Source: Clostridium sp. 1001271st1 H5 (GTDB lineage: Bacteria; Bacillota; Clostridia; Lachnospirales; Lachnospiraceae). Taken from it: 64,000 nt of DNA. Location of the stretch: assembly GCF_005845215.1 (NCBI RefSeq), contig NZ_SPHO01000002.1:310001-374000 (forward strand), read 5' to 3'. The notes below the pieces were generated by a model, which was not told where the DNA came from, made no database searches, and saw only the letters and a list, made by a program, of their open reading frames with translations. The translations under genes were made by a program, and so were the position numbers. Below are positions 1 through 8,217 of this stretch, one piece after another. Position 1 is the stretch's first letter. The number at the start of each line of letters is the position of its first letter.

Positions 1-549
1 GTGGCGGAGGCTGAGAGGAGAGGACTTCCAAACATCCGCTCCATGGTGGAGGCAATCCCGGCCCTGACAACAGATAAGGCAGTGAAGCTCTTCGAGGCGT
101 TCGGGGTATTCACAAGGGCTGAGCTGGAGTCCAGGTCCGAGGTGGAATATGAGAACTATTCCAAGGCCATTAATATTGAGGCCAGAACCATGTATGACAT
201 GGCCAGCAAGTCCATTATCCCCGCAGTCATCAAGTATACCACGCAGCTGGCCGCATCCATCGGCGCTGTAAAGGGCGTATGCCAGGAAGCGGATGTGAGC
301 ACCCAGACAGAGCTGCTCTTGGAGACTTCCAGGCTGCTTGCAGAGACAAAGACAGCTCTTGCCCGTCTCTTAGAGGCAACGGAAAAGGCTTCCGCCGCTG
401 AAGGCGGCAAGGTCCAGGCCATTGCATTCCACAGAGAGGTAGTGCCTGCCATGGAGGCTCTCCGGGCTCCGGTGGATAGGCTGGAGATGATTGTGGATAA
501 GGAACTGTGGCCGATGCCCAGTTATGGGGATTTGATATTTGAGGTGTAA
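1..549 (+). CDS. glnN: Glutamine synthetase type III, C-terminal part (5' end outside window)
   Basis: This is the last 182 residues of a type III (GlnN) glutamine synthetase, which makes glutamine from glutamate, ammonia and ATP in the cytoplasm. The frame is open from base 1, so the start and the catalytic domain lie outside the window; the GTG at base 1 is not taken as a start. The recognisable part is the GSIII-specific helical tail ending in LWPMPSYGDLIFEV, a close match to the family's conserved C-terminus, with the preceding HREVVPAMEALR stretch also typical. Type III enzymes are about 700 residues, so roughly a quarter is seen. A terminator follows about 80 bases downstream. The assignment rests on the tail only, but that tail is distinctive. 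Confidence 0.88.
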   Translation: MAEAERRGLPNIRSMVEAIPALTTDKAVKLFEAFGVFTRAELESRSEVEYENYSKAINIEARTMYDMASKSIIPAVIKYTTQLAASIGAVKGVCQEADVSTQTELLLETSRLLAETKTALARLLEATEKASAAEGGKVQAIAFHREVVPAMEALRAPVDRLEMIVDKELWPMPSYGDLIFEV

Positions 550-562
550 GTCCGGAAAAACA

Positions 563-600
563 GATATCAGGGTATCATAAAAATGGATATCAGGGTATCA
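563..600. repeat. Two 15-base direct repeats, 23 bases apart, plus a half copy
   Basis: The sequence GATATCAGGGTATCA occurs at 563–577 and exactly again at 586–600. A shorter GATATCA follows at 604–610. The period of 23 bases is about two helical turns. The repeats lie just after the glutamine synthetase stop codon and before its terminator. Their function is unknown; a protein-binding site or a 3'-UTR element is possible. Confidence 0.6.
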
Positions 601-626
601 AGTGATATCACAGATAAACGGAAAAG

Positions 627-656
627 AGTCTGCCGGTCAATGGGCAGGCTTTTTTC
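627..656 (+). terminator. Intrinsic terminator after glutamine synthetase
   Basis: The arms AGTCTGCC (627–634) and GGCAGGCT (643–650) pair with one G-T wobble around an eight-base loop. A run of T follows at 650–655. It ends the glutamine synthetase transcript. Confidence 0.75.
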
Positions 657-703
657 GTATTCCGGATAGTTTTGGCTGGATGATATTTTCATTTACCGTT
701 TAC

Positions 704-731
704 TTGCATTTTTTAAATTGTGTGATATAAT
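704..731 (+). promoter_or_regulatory. Sigma-A type promoter for the licCA-like gene
   Basis: TTGCAT (704–709) and a perfect TATAAT (726–731) are separated by 16 bases. The start point would fall near 738. An in-frame ATG at 718 lies inside this promoter, which supports the downstream ATG at 796 as the true start of the next gene. Confidence 0.6.
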
Positions 732-795
732 GTTCATATATTTTTATAAAAAGATAAATTTGAACATAAACAGGCGGGGAAGCGAGGATTTCACA

Positions 796-2667
796 ATGGA
801 CAGACATGGACTTGTATGCAGGGCAGTACTGGAGCAGCCGGATATCACCCAGAGGGAGCTGGCCGGAAAGCTGGATGTCTCCCTGGGCACGGCCAATGGC
901 TTAATTAAGGAATGCCTGGCAAAGGGATATATAGGGGAGGAAAACAGCCCAAAGGGCAAGGCCAGGTGGCGGCTTATGCCGGAGGGGCAGAAGCTGTTAG
1001 ACCCATATAAGGTGGACGGCGCCCTTATTATAGCAGCCGGATTTGGCTCCCGCTTTGTACCCCTGACCTTTGAGACACCCAAAGGGCTTCTTGAGGTCTT
1101 TGGGGAGCGTATGATAGAGCGCCAGATTAAGCAGCTTCACGAAGCGGGCATCAGGAACATAACCATAGCCGTGGGATATCTGAAGGAGAAATTCGAATAC
1201 CTTATTGATAAATACGACGTGGAGCTTCTGTACAATCCTGAATATACCAGCAAGAATACCCTGACCACCATTTACCGGGCCAGGAAGGTGCTGGAAGGAC
1301 GCAACATGTACGTCCTGTCGTCGGACAACTGGATGCGGGAGAACATGTACCACGCCTATGAGTGCGGGGCCTGGTACAGCTCGGTTTTCCAGAAGGGAGA
1401 AACAAAGGAGTGGTGCCTTTGCTTCAACAAGAAGGGAAGGATAACGGATGTAAAGGTAGGAGGGCGGGACCAGTGGGTCATGTACGGTCCGGCTTATTTT
1501 TCGCGGGAATTTTCCAGGCAGTTCCTGCCTGTGCTGGAAGCCTACTATAAGACTCCGGGAACAGAACAGTTTTATTGGGAACAGGTCTATGTGGATATGC
1601 TGGAGGGGGAGGCCAGGCGGCGGCTGGAGGAGGAAAACAGCGGATTGCTGGAAGCAGCCCAGGCAGCCAGTGGTCTGGCGGCATCCGTATGGGATGAGAT
1701 AGAAATGGATGTGAACCGCCAGCCGGATGACCAGGTATATGAGTTTGAGAACCTGGAGGAGCTGCGTCTGTTCGACCCACGCTATCAGAATCATTCTGAC
1801 AATGCAGCCATGAGGCTGGTTGCAGAGGTGTTTAAGGTGCCGGAATCCCATATTAAGGACATACGCTGCCTGAAGGCAGGCATGACCAATAAGTCATTTC
1901 TTTTTAAGGTGGAGGACCGTCACTGTATCTGCCGCATACCCGGGCCGGGAACCGGGCTTCTGATTAACAGGAAACAGGAAAAAACCGTCTATGATGCCAT
2001 AGCCCCGCTGAAAATCACGGAGCATGTATTGTACATGAACGAAAAGACAGGTTATAAAATAGCAGATTACTATGAAGGAGCCAGAAATGCGGATTCAGCT
2101 GACTGGTCGGATATGGAAAAATGCATGTCCATGGTGCGCTTCCTTCACCAGTCAGGCATTACAGTGGCCCATTCCTTTGATATCCGGGAGAGAATCAGCT
2201 TTTATGAAAAGCTGTGCAGGAGCCACGGGGCCCTTTTGTTTGAAGACTATGAGGAAGTGAAGGGGTGGATGGACTGGCTCATGGATACCCTTGACAAGAT
2301 GGAACGCCCAAAATGCCTGTGTCATATTGACGCAAATGTGGATAACTTCCTTTTTTTTGAAGACGGCAGTGTAAAACTACTGGATTGGGAGTATGCAGGC
2401 ATGTGTGACCCTGTGATGGATGTATCTATGTGCGCTATTTATTCCTATTACAATGAGGAGGACATGGAACGGCTTTTCAGGATGTATCTTCAGAGGGAGC
2501 CCTCTGGGGACGAGCTGTTTGCCCTTTATGCCAATGCCGCCCTGGGAGGATTCCTGTGGTGTCTGTGGGCTGTGTACAAAAGCATTCTGGGGGATGAGTT
2601 CGGGGAATACACCATCATCATGTACCGGTATGCAAAAAAATATTATAGGAAATTACGGAAATTGTAA
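796..2667 (+). CDS. licCA: LicC–LicA-like fusion: winged helix, CTP:phosphocholine cytidylyltransferase and choline kinase
   Basis: Predicted to phosphorylate choline and activate it to CDP-choline for decorating surface polymers. Three parts are visible. Residues 1–70 form a winged helix-turn-helix (QRELAGKLDVSLGTANGLI). Residues about 75–300 form a nucleotidyltransferase with LIIAAGFGSRF, the PKGLLEVFG segment and LSSDNW. The C-terminal half is a choline/aminoglycoside kinase fold with HIDANVDNF (catalytic Asp and metal Asn) and LLDWEYAG. The ATG at 796 is chosen because it follows a purine-rich site and lies past the promoter. Fused LicCA proteins are known from Treponema denticola; the extra DNA-binding-type domain is uncommon for an enzyme. 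Two choline-binding-type proteins follow directly, which fits. No licB or licD is in the window. Ethanolamine or another alcohol remains possible as substrate. Confidence 0.8.
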   Translation: MDRHGLVCRAVLEQPDITQRELAGKLDVSLGTANGLIKECLAKGYIGEENSPKGKARWRLMPEGQKLLDPYKVDGALIIAAGFGSRFVPLTFETPKGLLEVFGERMIERQIKQLHEAGIRNITIAVGYLKEKFEYLIDKYDVELLYNPEYTSKNTLTTIYRARKVLEGRNMYVLSSDNWMRENMYHAYECGAWYSSVFQKGETKEWCLCFNKKGRITDVKVGGRDQWVMYGPAYFSREFSRQFLPVLEAYYKTPGTEQFYWEQVYVDMLEGEARRRLEEENSGLLEAAQAASGLAASVWDEIEMDVNRQPDDQVYEFENLEELRLFDPRYQNHSDNAAMRLVAEVFKVPESHIKDIRCLKAGMTNKSFLFKVEDRHCICRIPGPGTGLLINRKQEKTVYDAIAPLKITEHVLYMNEKTGYKIADYYEGARNADSADWSDMEKCMSMVRFLHQSGITVAHSFDIRERISFYEKLCRSHGALLFEDYEEVKGWMDWLMDTLDKMERPKCLCHIDANVDNFLFFEDGSVKLLDWEYAGMCDPVMDVSMCAIYSYYNEEDMERLFRMYLQREPSGDELFALYANAALGGFLWCLWAVYKSILGDEFGEYTIIMYRYAKKYYRKLRKL

Positions 2668-2697
2668 TAAATTTGTTACCAAATGAATATGGGATTG

Positions 2698-2706
2698 TGC
2701 TATAAT
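2698..2706 (+). promoter_or_regulatory. Extended -10 promoter for the cell-wall repeat protein
   Basis: TGCTATAAT is an extended -10 element (TG, one base, then TATAAT) about 70 bases before the next ATG. No good -35 is seen at 17 bases, which is common for extended -10 promoters. Confidence 0.45.
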
Positions 2707-2774
2707 CGGAGATATGTAAAAGGTTGGGGACAACTGTGTCCCTGACCGGATATACCAGGCGAGGAGGATGACAA

Positions 2775-3839
2775 ATGGGATATAAAAAGTACTGGGCAGC
2801 AATCGCGGCAGCCGGTATGATTGGGGCCATGTCATTGGGGTCTGTATTTACCAGCTATGCAGCAGACGGATGGAGCAAATCCAATGATAATTGGACGTAT
2901 ATCTATAATGGACAGACACATACAGGATGGCTTCAGACCAGCGAGGGCTGGTATTATATGGATTTATCCACGGGATATATGTCTACAGGTTTTAAGCAGA
3001 TTGACGGAAAATGGTATTTCTTCAGGCCAAACGGCCTTATGGCCATGGGATGGATTAATCCGGAGTACGGCAAGTGGTATTATCTGCTGAATGACGGCAG
3101 CATGGTAACGGGCTGGCTGAAGATTGGCAATGATTTCTACTTTATGCGGGGCAACGGAACCATGGCAACGGGCTGGCGTGAGATGGACGGCGCCTGGTAT
3201 TATTTCCAGAGCAACGGAAAGTGCGTGGTTAATTCCTGGGCACAGATTAAGGACAACTGGTACCTCTTTGGCACGGACGGTAAGATGATGACTGGCTGGG
3301 CTAAAGTGGATAACGACTATTTCTACCTGAATACGGACGGCCGGATGCTGATTGGCTGGCTGAGCGACAGCGAAGGCAACAAATATTATATGGATACAAG
3401 CAACGGCAAGATGTCCACGGGCTGGAAGCAGATTGATAATTCCTGGCATTACTTCAACAGCAACGGACATATGATGACGGGATGGATTCAGCTGGACGGC
3501 AAGTACTACTATCTGAACCCTGCCAACGAGGGTAAGATGATTGCAGGCACAACGGCTACCATTAACGGCGTGCAGTATAACTTTGACGGCAGCGGCGTAT
3601 GCCAGAATGCCAACGGCGTATCAGCCCAGACACCTGGAACTGTGAACAACAGCAGTACCGGCAGCTCCGGCAGCAGCGGCGGACCTGGTGTATCCGGTTC
3701 TTCCGGCTCCGGCATCAGCAGCGGTACTCCGGGCGGTACCGGAAACAGTACCAGCGGCCCTACCAGCAGCAATTCCAATAACAGCCCATCCGGCTCATCA
3801 ACTGCGCTTGAACCTGGACGGACAGACGGACCAGGTTGA
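2775..3839 (+). CDS. Exported choline-binding-type cell-wall repeat protein
   Basis: A secreted protein made almost wholly of cell-wall-binding repeats. Residues 1–31 are a signal peptide with likely cleavage after SYA. Residues about 32–270 hold about eleven copies of the 20-residue repeat with the aromatic pattern W-Y-Y/F, then G-x-M-x-T-GW, the family that binds choline residues on teichoic acids in Streptococcus pneumoniae. The last 75 residues are a Gly/Ser/Thr/Pro-rich low-complexity tail containing SSGGPGVSG and ending DGPG. There is no enzymatic domain, so it is probably an adhesin or a structural surface protein. The start has a strong GAGGAGG site. It lies between a LicCA-like enzyme and a lysozyme with the same repeats, which suggests a shared envelope role. 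Choline binding itself is inferred. Confidence 0.85.
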   Translation: MGYKKYWAAIAAAGMIGAMSLGSVFTSYAADGWSKSNDNWTYIYNGQTHTGWLQTSEGWYYMDLSTGYMSTGFKQIDGKWYFFRPNGLMAMGWINPEYGKWYYLLNDGSMVTGWLKIGNDFYFMRGNGTMATGWREMDGAWYYFQSNGKCVVNSWAQIKDNWYLFGTDGKMMTGWAKVDNDYFYLNTDGRMLIGWLSDSEGNKYYMDTSNGKMSTGWKQIDNSWHYFNSNGHMMTGWIQLDGKYYYLNPANEGKMIAGTTATINGVQYNFDGSGVCQNANGVSAQTPGTVNNSSTGSSGSSGGPGVSGSSGSGISSGTPGGTGNSTSGPTSSNSNNSPSGSSTALEPGRTDGPG

Positions 3840-3855
3840 TTTACAGCAGTTTAAT

Positions 3856-3900
3856 AAGGGGGGATGTGACAGCGGATGGCTGGACATCCCTTCTTTTTTT
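3856..3900 (+). terminator. Intrinsic terminator after the cell-wall repeat protein
   Basis: GGGATGT near 3861–3867 pairs with ACATCCC from 3884. A run of T follows to 3900. It separates the repeat protein from the lysozyme gene. Confidence 0.65.
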
Positions 3901-3929
3901 GAAAAATACAAAGGTATGAGGAGAAGACT

Positions 3930-5708
3930 ATGAAAAATACGACGCAGCTTATGAAACGCTGCCACGCGCTTGCCCTGGCAGGGCTTATCGGAGCAGGGAT
4001 TATCATGCCCGCAGGTACATCCCTGGCCGTGGGACCGGGGGAAACCCAGTCCCCCACGGTCATATCTCCCGTGGGACCGGGACAGAGCTCCACCGGCAGT
4101 ACGGGAACAGCCTCCGGGACAGGAAGCACCTCGGGCCAGGCTGCTGCTAATCCCAATGCATGGAAGAAGGTAAACGGCGTATACCAGATGCCGGACGGGT
4201 CCTCCATCAATAATGTACTGTTTCGCGGAATCGACGTATCCAGGTGGCAGGGGGATATTAACTGGGGCCAGGTGGCTGCGGATGACGTGTCTTTCGTCAT
4301 GCTGGGCACCCGGTCAAAGGGGGCGGTGGACCCATATTTCCACAGGAATATCCAGCAGGCCAGCGCGGCAGGCGTCAAGGTGGGCGTCTATATCTATTCC
4401 CTGGCCATGACGCCGGAGATGGCAGTGGAGGAGGCGAATTTTGTCCTCAACCTGATTCACGATTACCCGGTCTCTTATCCGGTGGCGTTTGACATGGAGG
4501 ATTCCACCCAGGGAACCCTGTCAAAGGATGAGCTGGCGGCCATTGCCAATGCATTCTGCGGGCGGATTTCAGAGGCAGGCTATTATCCGGTTATCTATGC
4601 AAATGACAACTGGCTTGCCAACAAGCTGGACATGAGCAAGATGAATTATCCTGTGTGGGTGGCGCGGTATTCTGCTAAACCGGCTTACCAGAATCCGGTA
4701 ATGTGGCAGGCGACCAGTACAGGCGCTGTAAACGGCATAAGCGGAAATGTGGATATTGATTTCCAGTTCAGGGATTTCACCTCTGTGATTCCGGCTAATA
4801 CATGGAGGACCATCAACGGCCAGACTTACTATTACCAGAACTACGTAAAGCAGAAAAATAACTGGATTCAGGATGACGGTACATGGTATTATATGAACGG
4901 GGACGGCCTGGTGTCCAGGGGCTGGCTCTCCCAGTCCGGCAAGTCCTATTATCTGGACGATACCACCGGTAAGATGGTAACCGGCTGGAAATCCGACAGC
5001 GGGAAGTGGTATTACTTCGGCAGTTCAGGCGCGCTTTCCAAGGGCTGGATTAATGATGGCGGAACCTGGTACTACAGCAACCAGGAGGGCGTGATGCAGA
5101 CCGGGTGGCTGGATGACGGCGGCCGCAGATACTTCCTGGAAGGCAATGGCGCCATGGCCAGAGGATGGACCAGCCAGAATGGAAAGTGGTATTATCTGGA
5201 CAGCTCAGGAGCGCTTTCCAGGGGCTGGATTAATGATAACGGAACCTGGTATTACAGCAGCCAGGAAGGTGTGATGCAGACCGGATGGCTGGATGATGGC
5301 GGGGAGCGGTATTATCTTAAGGGTTCCGGTGCCATGGCTACGGGCTGGCGCGAGATGGACGGGGCATGGTATTACTTTGAAGGCTCCGGGCGTATGGCCA
5401 AAGGCGTTATCGAGGTGGGCGGCCTTCACTACTATATGGACCCGTCCACAGGCCGTATGGCAACAGGCACTACGGTGGATATAGGAGGCGTTGCTTACAA
5501 TGCCGATGGAAGCGGAGTGCTCAGCCAGGTTGTCCGGGAAACGGGCAATGAGGCAGGGGACGGCCAGAATGGGAATGTCCAGAACCAGGCGCCCCAGTCT
5601 TCACAGAACGGCGGGGTATCCACCCAGGCTCCGGGTTCAGGACAGGCTGTCACAGGCTCCTCCGGAGGACCGGGCGTGGTGGTAACACCCGTGGGACCGG
5701 GACAGTAG
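3930..5708 (+). CDS. Exported GH25 lysozyme with choline-binding-type repeats
   Basis: A secreted muramidase predicted to cut the MurNAc–GlcNAc bond of peptidoglycan. Residues 1–33 are a signal peptide. Residues about 34–75 form a linker with the motif VGPGETQSPTVISPVGPG. Residues about 98–285 are the GH25 barrel, with GIDVSRWQG at the first strand and the catalytic D-x-E in FDMED (Asp188, Glu190). Residues about 295–515 are about ten aromatic cell-wall repeats. The tail is Gln/Gly/Ser-rich and ends in a GGPGVVVTPVGPG motif nearly repeating the N-terminal linker. GAGGAGAAG stands before the ATG. Pneumococcal Cpl-1-type lysins pair GH25 with the same repeats; here the signal peptide and chromosomal setting indicate a cellular autolysin rather than a phage enzyme. 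Confidence 0.9.
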   Translation: MKNTTQLMKRCHALALAGLIGAGIIMPAGTSLAVGPGETQSPTVISPVGPGQSSTGSTGTASGTGSTSGQAAANPNAWKKVNGVYQMPDGSSINNVLFRGIDVSRWQGDINWGQVAADDVSFVMLGTRSKGAVDPYFHRNIQQASAAGVKVGVYIYSLAMTPEMAVEEANFVLNLIHDYPVSYPVAFDMEDSTQGTLSKDELAAIANAFCGRISEAGYYPVIYANDNWLANKLDMSKMNYPVWVARYSAKPAYQNPVMWQATSTGAVNGISGNVDIDFQFRDFTSVIPANTWRTINGQTYYYQNYVKQKNNWIQDDGTWYYMNGDGLVSRGWLSQSGKSYYLDDTTGKMVTGWKSDSGKWYYFGSSGALSKGWINDGGTWYYSNQEGVMQTGWLDDGGRRYFLEGNGAMARGWTSQNGKWYYLDSSGALSRGWINDNGTWYYSSQEGVMQTGWLDDGGERYYLKGSGAMATGWREMDGAWYYFEGSGRMAKGVIEVGGLHYYMDPSTGRMATGTTVDIGGVAYNADGSGVLSQVVRETGNEAGDGQNGNVQNQAPQSSQNGGVSTQAPGSGQAVTGSSGGPGVVVTPVGPGQ

Positions 5709-5781
5709 GAAGCAGGCTTTAAAGATGATATAACAATTACCATATAAAATAAGTCCGATATAACATATGTACAGCAGTGCG

Positions 5782-5815
5782 GCGCCGGGAGCAGTCCCGG
5801 CGCTGTTTCCTTCTT
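5782..5815 (+). terminator. Intrinsic terminator after the GH25 gene
   Basis: GCGCCGGGA (5782–5790) and TCCCGGCGC (5795–5803) form a perfect nine-pair stem with a four-base loop. A T-rich stretch follows. Confidence 0.7.
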
Positions 5816-5926
5816 AATTATTCATTTTCAGGGACTGCGGCATGGAGTAAAAGGTAAAAGCATTTTTACATTGTCCCCGCACATATACTGGATAGATAAG
5901 GATGTGAAATAAGAGAGGGAAACAGG

Positions 5927-6655
5927 GTGAAGCTGATAAATAAGAAAAAACTCCTGGCGGCTGTATGCATAGCGGACCTTCTGCTGCTGGGCGGCCTTAT
6001 CCATGCGGTAAGAGGGGGGACGCCGGCCCATGTGTCGGCTGACGAGGGCTCCTGGGTCAGGGAGGGAGGGGACACTCTGGACCGGGCCAAGGGACTGGAA
6101 GGAAAATGCGTGGCTCTGACCTTTGACGACGGACCCAATGGGGATTACACGGAAAAACTGCTGGACGGGCTGAAAGAAAGGAATGTGAGAGCCACCTTTT
6201 TCCTTATGGGGCAGAATATAGAGGGAAATGAGGAAATTGTAAAGCGCATGAAGGCGGAGGGACATCTGATTGGAAATCACAGCTACAGCCATATACAGCT
6301 CACAAAGGCTGGTTCGGATGCGGTCTGCCAGGCCGTGGACAGGACCAGCCGGATGATTGAGGGTATTATAGGAGAACGGCCCCAGTACATGCGGCCGCCC
6401 TATGGGGACTGGAATGAGGAGCTGGAGTGCAGGGTCGGCATGACCACCGTACTTTGGTCCGTGGATTCTCTGGACTGGAAACTGCGCAATACCAACCGCA
6501 TTGTGAAACGCGTGGTGAAGGATGTGGAGGACGGGGATATCATACTGATGCATGATATTTTTCCCACTTCCGTGGAAGCTGCCCTGGAAATCGTTGACAC
6601 GCTCACGAAGCGGGGCTATACTTTTGTTACGGTGGATGAACTGCTGATTGACTGA
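5927..6655 (+). CDS. Membrane-anchored or secreted polysaccharide deacetylase (NodB/CE4 family)
   Basis: Predicted metal-dependent deacetylase of peptidoglycan or another surface polysaccharide. Residues 1–28 are a basic N-terminus followed by a hydrophobic segment, a signal peptide or anchor. The NodB domain spans about 60–240 with all CE4 motifs in order: TFDDGP (65–70), HSYSH (His118, His122, metal ligands), RPPYG (156–160), DSLDW and LMHD. The start is a GTG preceded by GAGAGGG; no better ATG exists in frame. The length of 242 residues fits PdaA-like and sporulation-type deacetylases. Its stop codon lies just before the rarA start. The position after a lysozyme supports a cell-wall role. 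The exact sugar substrate is not determined. Confidence 0.88.
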   Translation: MKLINKKKLLAAVCIADLLLLGGLIHAVRGGTPAHVSADEGSWVREGGDTLDRAKGLEGKCVALTFDDGPNGDYTEKLLDGLKERNVRATFFLMGQNIEGNEEIVKRMKAEGHLIGNHSYSHIQLTKAGSDAVCQAVDRTSRMIEGIIGERPQYMRPPYGDWNEELECRVGMTTVLWSVDSLDWKLRNTNRIVKRVVKDVEDGDIILMHDIFPTSVEAALEIVDTLTKRGYTFVTVDELLID

Positions 6656-6668
6656 GGAGAAGACGGAT

Positions 6669-7985
6669 ATGGATTTATTTGATTATATGAGAGAAAAGGA
6701 TATGGAGAAGGAGTCGCCCCTGGCGTCCAGGCTCCGTCCGAGAACCCTGGATGAGGTGGTGGGGCAGCAGCATATTGTGGGAAAGGATAAGCTGCTGTAC
6801 CGGGCCATACAGGCGGATAAGCTGGGGTCCGTTATTTTTTACGGACCTCCTGGAACCGGTAAGACTACCCTGGCCAAGGTCATTGCCAATACCACAAGTG
6901 CGGATTTCAGGCAGATTAATGCAACGGTGGCAGGGAAAAAGGACATGGAGGAAGTGGTGAAGGAGGCCAAGGACAACATCGGCATGTATGGAAGGAAGAC
7001 CATACTGTTTGTGGATGAGATTCACCGCTTTAATAAAGGACAGCAGGATTACCTTCTTCCCTTTGTGGAGGACGGGACGCTGATACTGATTGGCGCCACC
7101 ACGGAGAACCCCTATTTTGAAGTAAACGGAGCCCTTCTATCCAGGTCCAGGATATTTGAACTCAAGCCCCTGGAAAAGGACGATGTAAAGGAGCTGATTC
7201 GCAGGGCGGTTTATGACAAGGAACGGGGCATGGGTATCTACGACGCAGACATTGACGAGGATGCAGCTGATTTTCTGGCAGACACAGCCAATGGGGATGC
7301 AAGGGCTGCCCTAAATGCCGTGGAGCTGGGGGTGCTGACCACTGCAAAGGGGCCGGACGGGCGTATTCACATTGATATGGCCGTGGCCCAGGAATGCATT
7401 CAGAAAAGGGCTGTCCGGTATGACAAGAACGGGGACAACCACTATGATACCATATCCGCATTCATCAAGAGCATGCGGGGGTCAGACCCGGACGCAGCCG
7501 TATATTATCTGGCGCGGATGCTGTATGCGGGAGAAGATATCAAGTTCATAGCCAGGAGGATTATGATATGCGCTGCAGAGGATGTGGGGAACGCAGACCC
7601 TCAGGCCCTTGTGGTGGCTGTAAACGCAGCCCTGGCAGCGGAGCGTATCGGACTTCCCGAGGCCAACATTATCCTTTCCCAGGCAGTGACCTATGTGGCC
7701 ACTGCGCCCAAGAGCAATGCCGCCTGTATGGCGGTCCAGGAGGCCATGGAAGCAGTTAGGAATGAGCGGACCATGCCTGTGCCGGTCCACCTCCAGGATA
7801 AGCATTATAAGGGGGCGGCAAAGCTGGGCCATGGCGCAGGCTACCTGTATGCCCATGACTATCCCAAGCACTATGTGGAACAGCAGTATCTGCCCGGCGG
7901 AATGGAGGGAACGGTATTTTACAAACCTTCTGACAATGGATACGAGAAACAGATAAATGCGCACATGAAATGGCTTAAAAGCTGA
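6669..7985 (+). CDS. rarA: Replication-associated recombination protein A (AAA ATPase)
   Basis: RarA/MgsA is a clamp-loader-like ATPase that acts at stalled replication forks. Visible are the Walker A motif GPPGTGKTT near residue 60, Walker B with DEIHRF, and the sensor region GATTENPYFEVN. The helical C-terminal part carries YLYAHDYPKHYVEQQYLP, characteristic of the family. The ATG at 6669 is chosen over a TTG at 6648 because GAGGAGAAG sits just before it. The protein is 438 residues, the usual length. It is separated from the deacetylase stop by 13 bases and may be co-transcribed with it. Confidence 0.95.
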   Translation: MDLFDYMREKDMEKESPLASRLRPRTLDEVVGQQHIVGKDKLLYRAIQADKLGSVIFYGPPGTGKTTLAKVIANTTSADFRQINATVAGKKDMEEVVKEAKDNIGMYGRKTILFVDEIHRFNKGQQDYLLPFVEDGTLILIGATTENPYFEVNGALLSRSRIFELKPLEKDDVKELIRRAVYDKERGMGIYDADIDEDAADFLADTANGDARAALNAVELGVLTTAKGPDGRIHIDMAVAQECIQKRAVRYDKNGDNHYDTISAFIKSMRGSDPDAAVYYLARMLYAGEDIKFIARRIMICAAEDVGNADPQALVVAVNAALAAERIGLPEANIILSQAVTYVATAPKSNAACMAVQEAMEAVRNERTMPVPVHLQDKHYKGAAKLGHGAGYLYAHDYPKHYVEQQYLPGGMEGTVFYKPSDNGYEKQINAHMKWLKS

Positions 7986-8002
7986 TTTTCTCAAATTTTA
8001 AC

Positions 8003-8032
8003 TTTACAATTTCTGATATTCGTGTATATAAT
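8003..8032 (+). promoter_or_regulatory. Promoter of rho
   Basis: TTTACA (8003–8008) and TATAAT (8027–8032) are 18 bases apart. The transcript would carry a leader of about 180 bases before the rho ATG, which leaves room for autoregulation of the kind described for rho genes. Confidence 0.6.
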
Positions 8033-8050
8033 AGGGCTATACATAGATTA

Positions 8051-8077
8051 GCTGGCAGTTTTCTTAATACTGCCAGC
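8051..8077 (+). other. Perfect inverted repeat in the rho leader
   Basis: GCTGGCAGT (8051–8059) and ACTGCCAGC (8069–8077) form a perfect nine-pair hairpin about 15 bases after the predicted start point. No T run follows, so it is not a simple terminator. It may stabilise the leader or take part in regulation of rho. Confidence 0.5.
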
Positions 8078-8217
8078 AGTCTGTTAGTCCCTGAGCAATT
8101 CCCAAATCTGGAATAAACCCCGAATTTGAATGAACAGAAGATAATGTAAACATAGACAGAAGGTGTACACCGGCTTTTTTTGCGGGTGAAGAATTGATTT
8201 TAATAAGGAGAGATACT

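Noticed and set aside
997-1851. 284-codon open frame on the minus strand inside the licCA-like gene
   Set aside because: It lies fully antisense to a clearly recognised protein, has no recognisable product and no convincing ribosome site.
2880-5480. Short periodic DNA repeats that might suggest a CRISPR array or satellite
   Set aside because: The periodicity follows the 20-residue aromatic cell-wall repeats of two proteins. Units vary and there are no constant repeats with unique spacers.
3930-5708. Lysozyme as sign of a prophage
   Set aside because: It has a signal peptide and sits among cellular envelope genes. No holin, portal, tail or integrase genes are nearby.
8033-8217. Riboswitch in the rho leader
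   Set aside because: Only one simple hairpin is visible, with no recognised aptamer pattern. It is kept as a plain leader structure.
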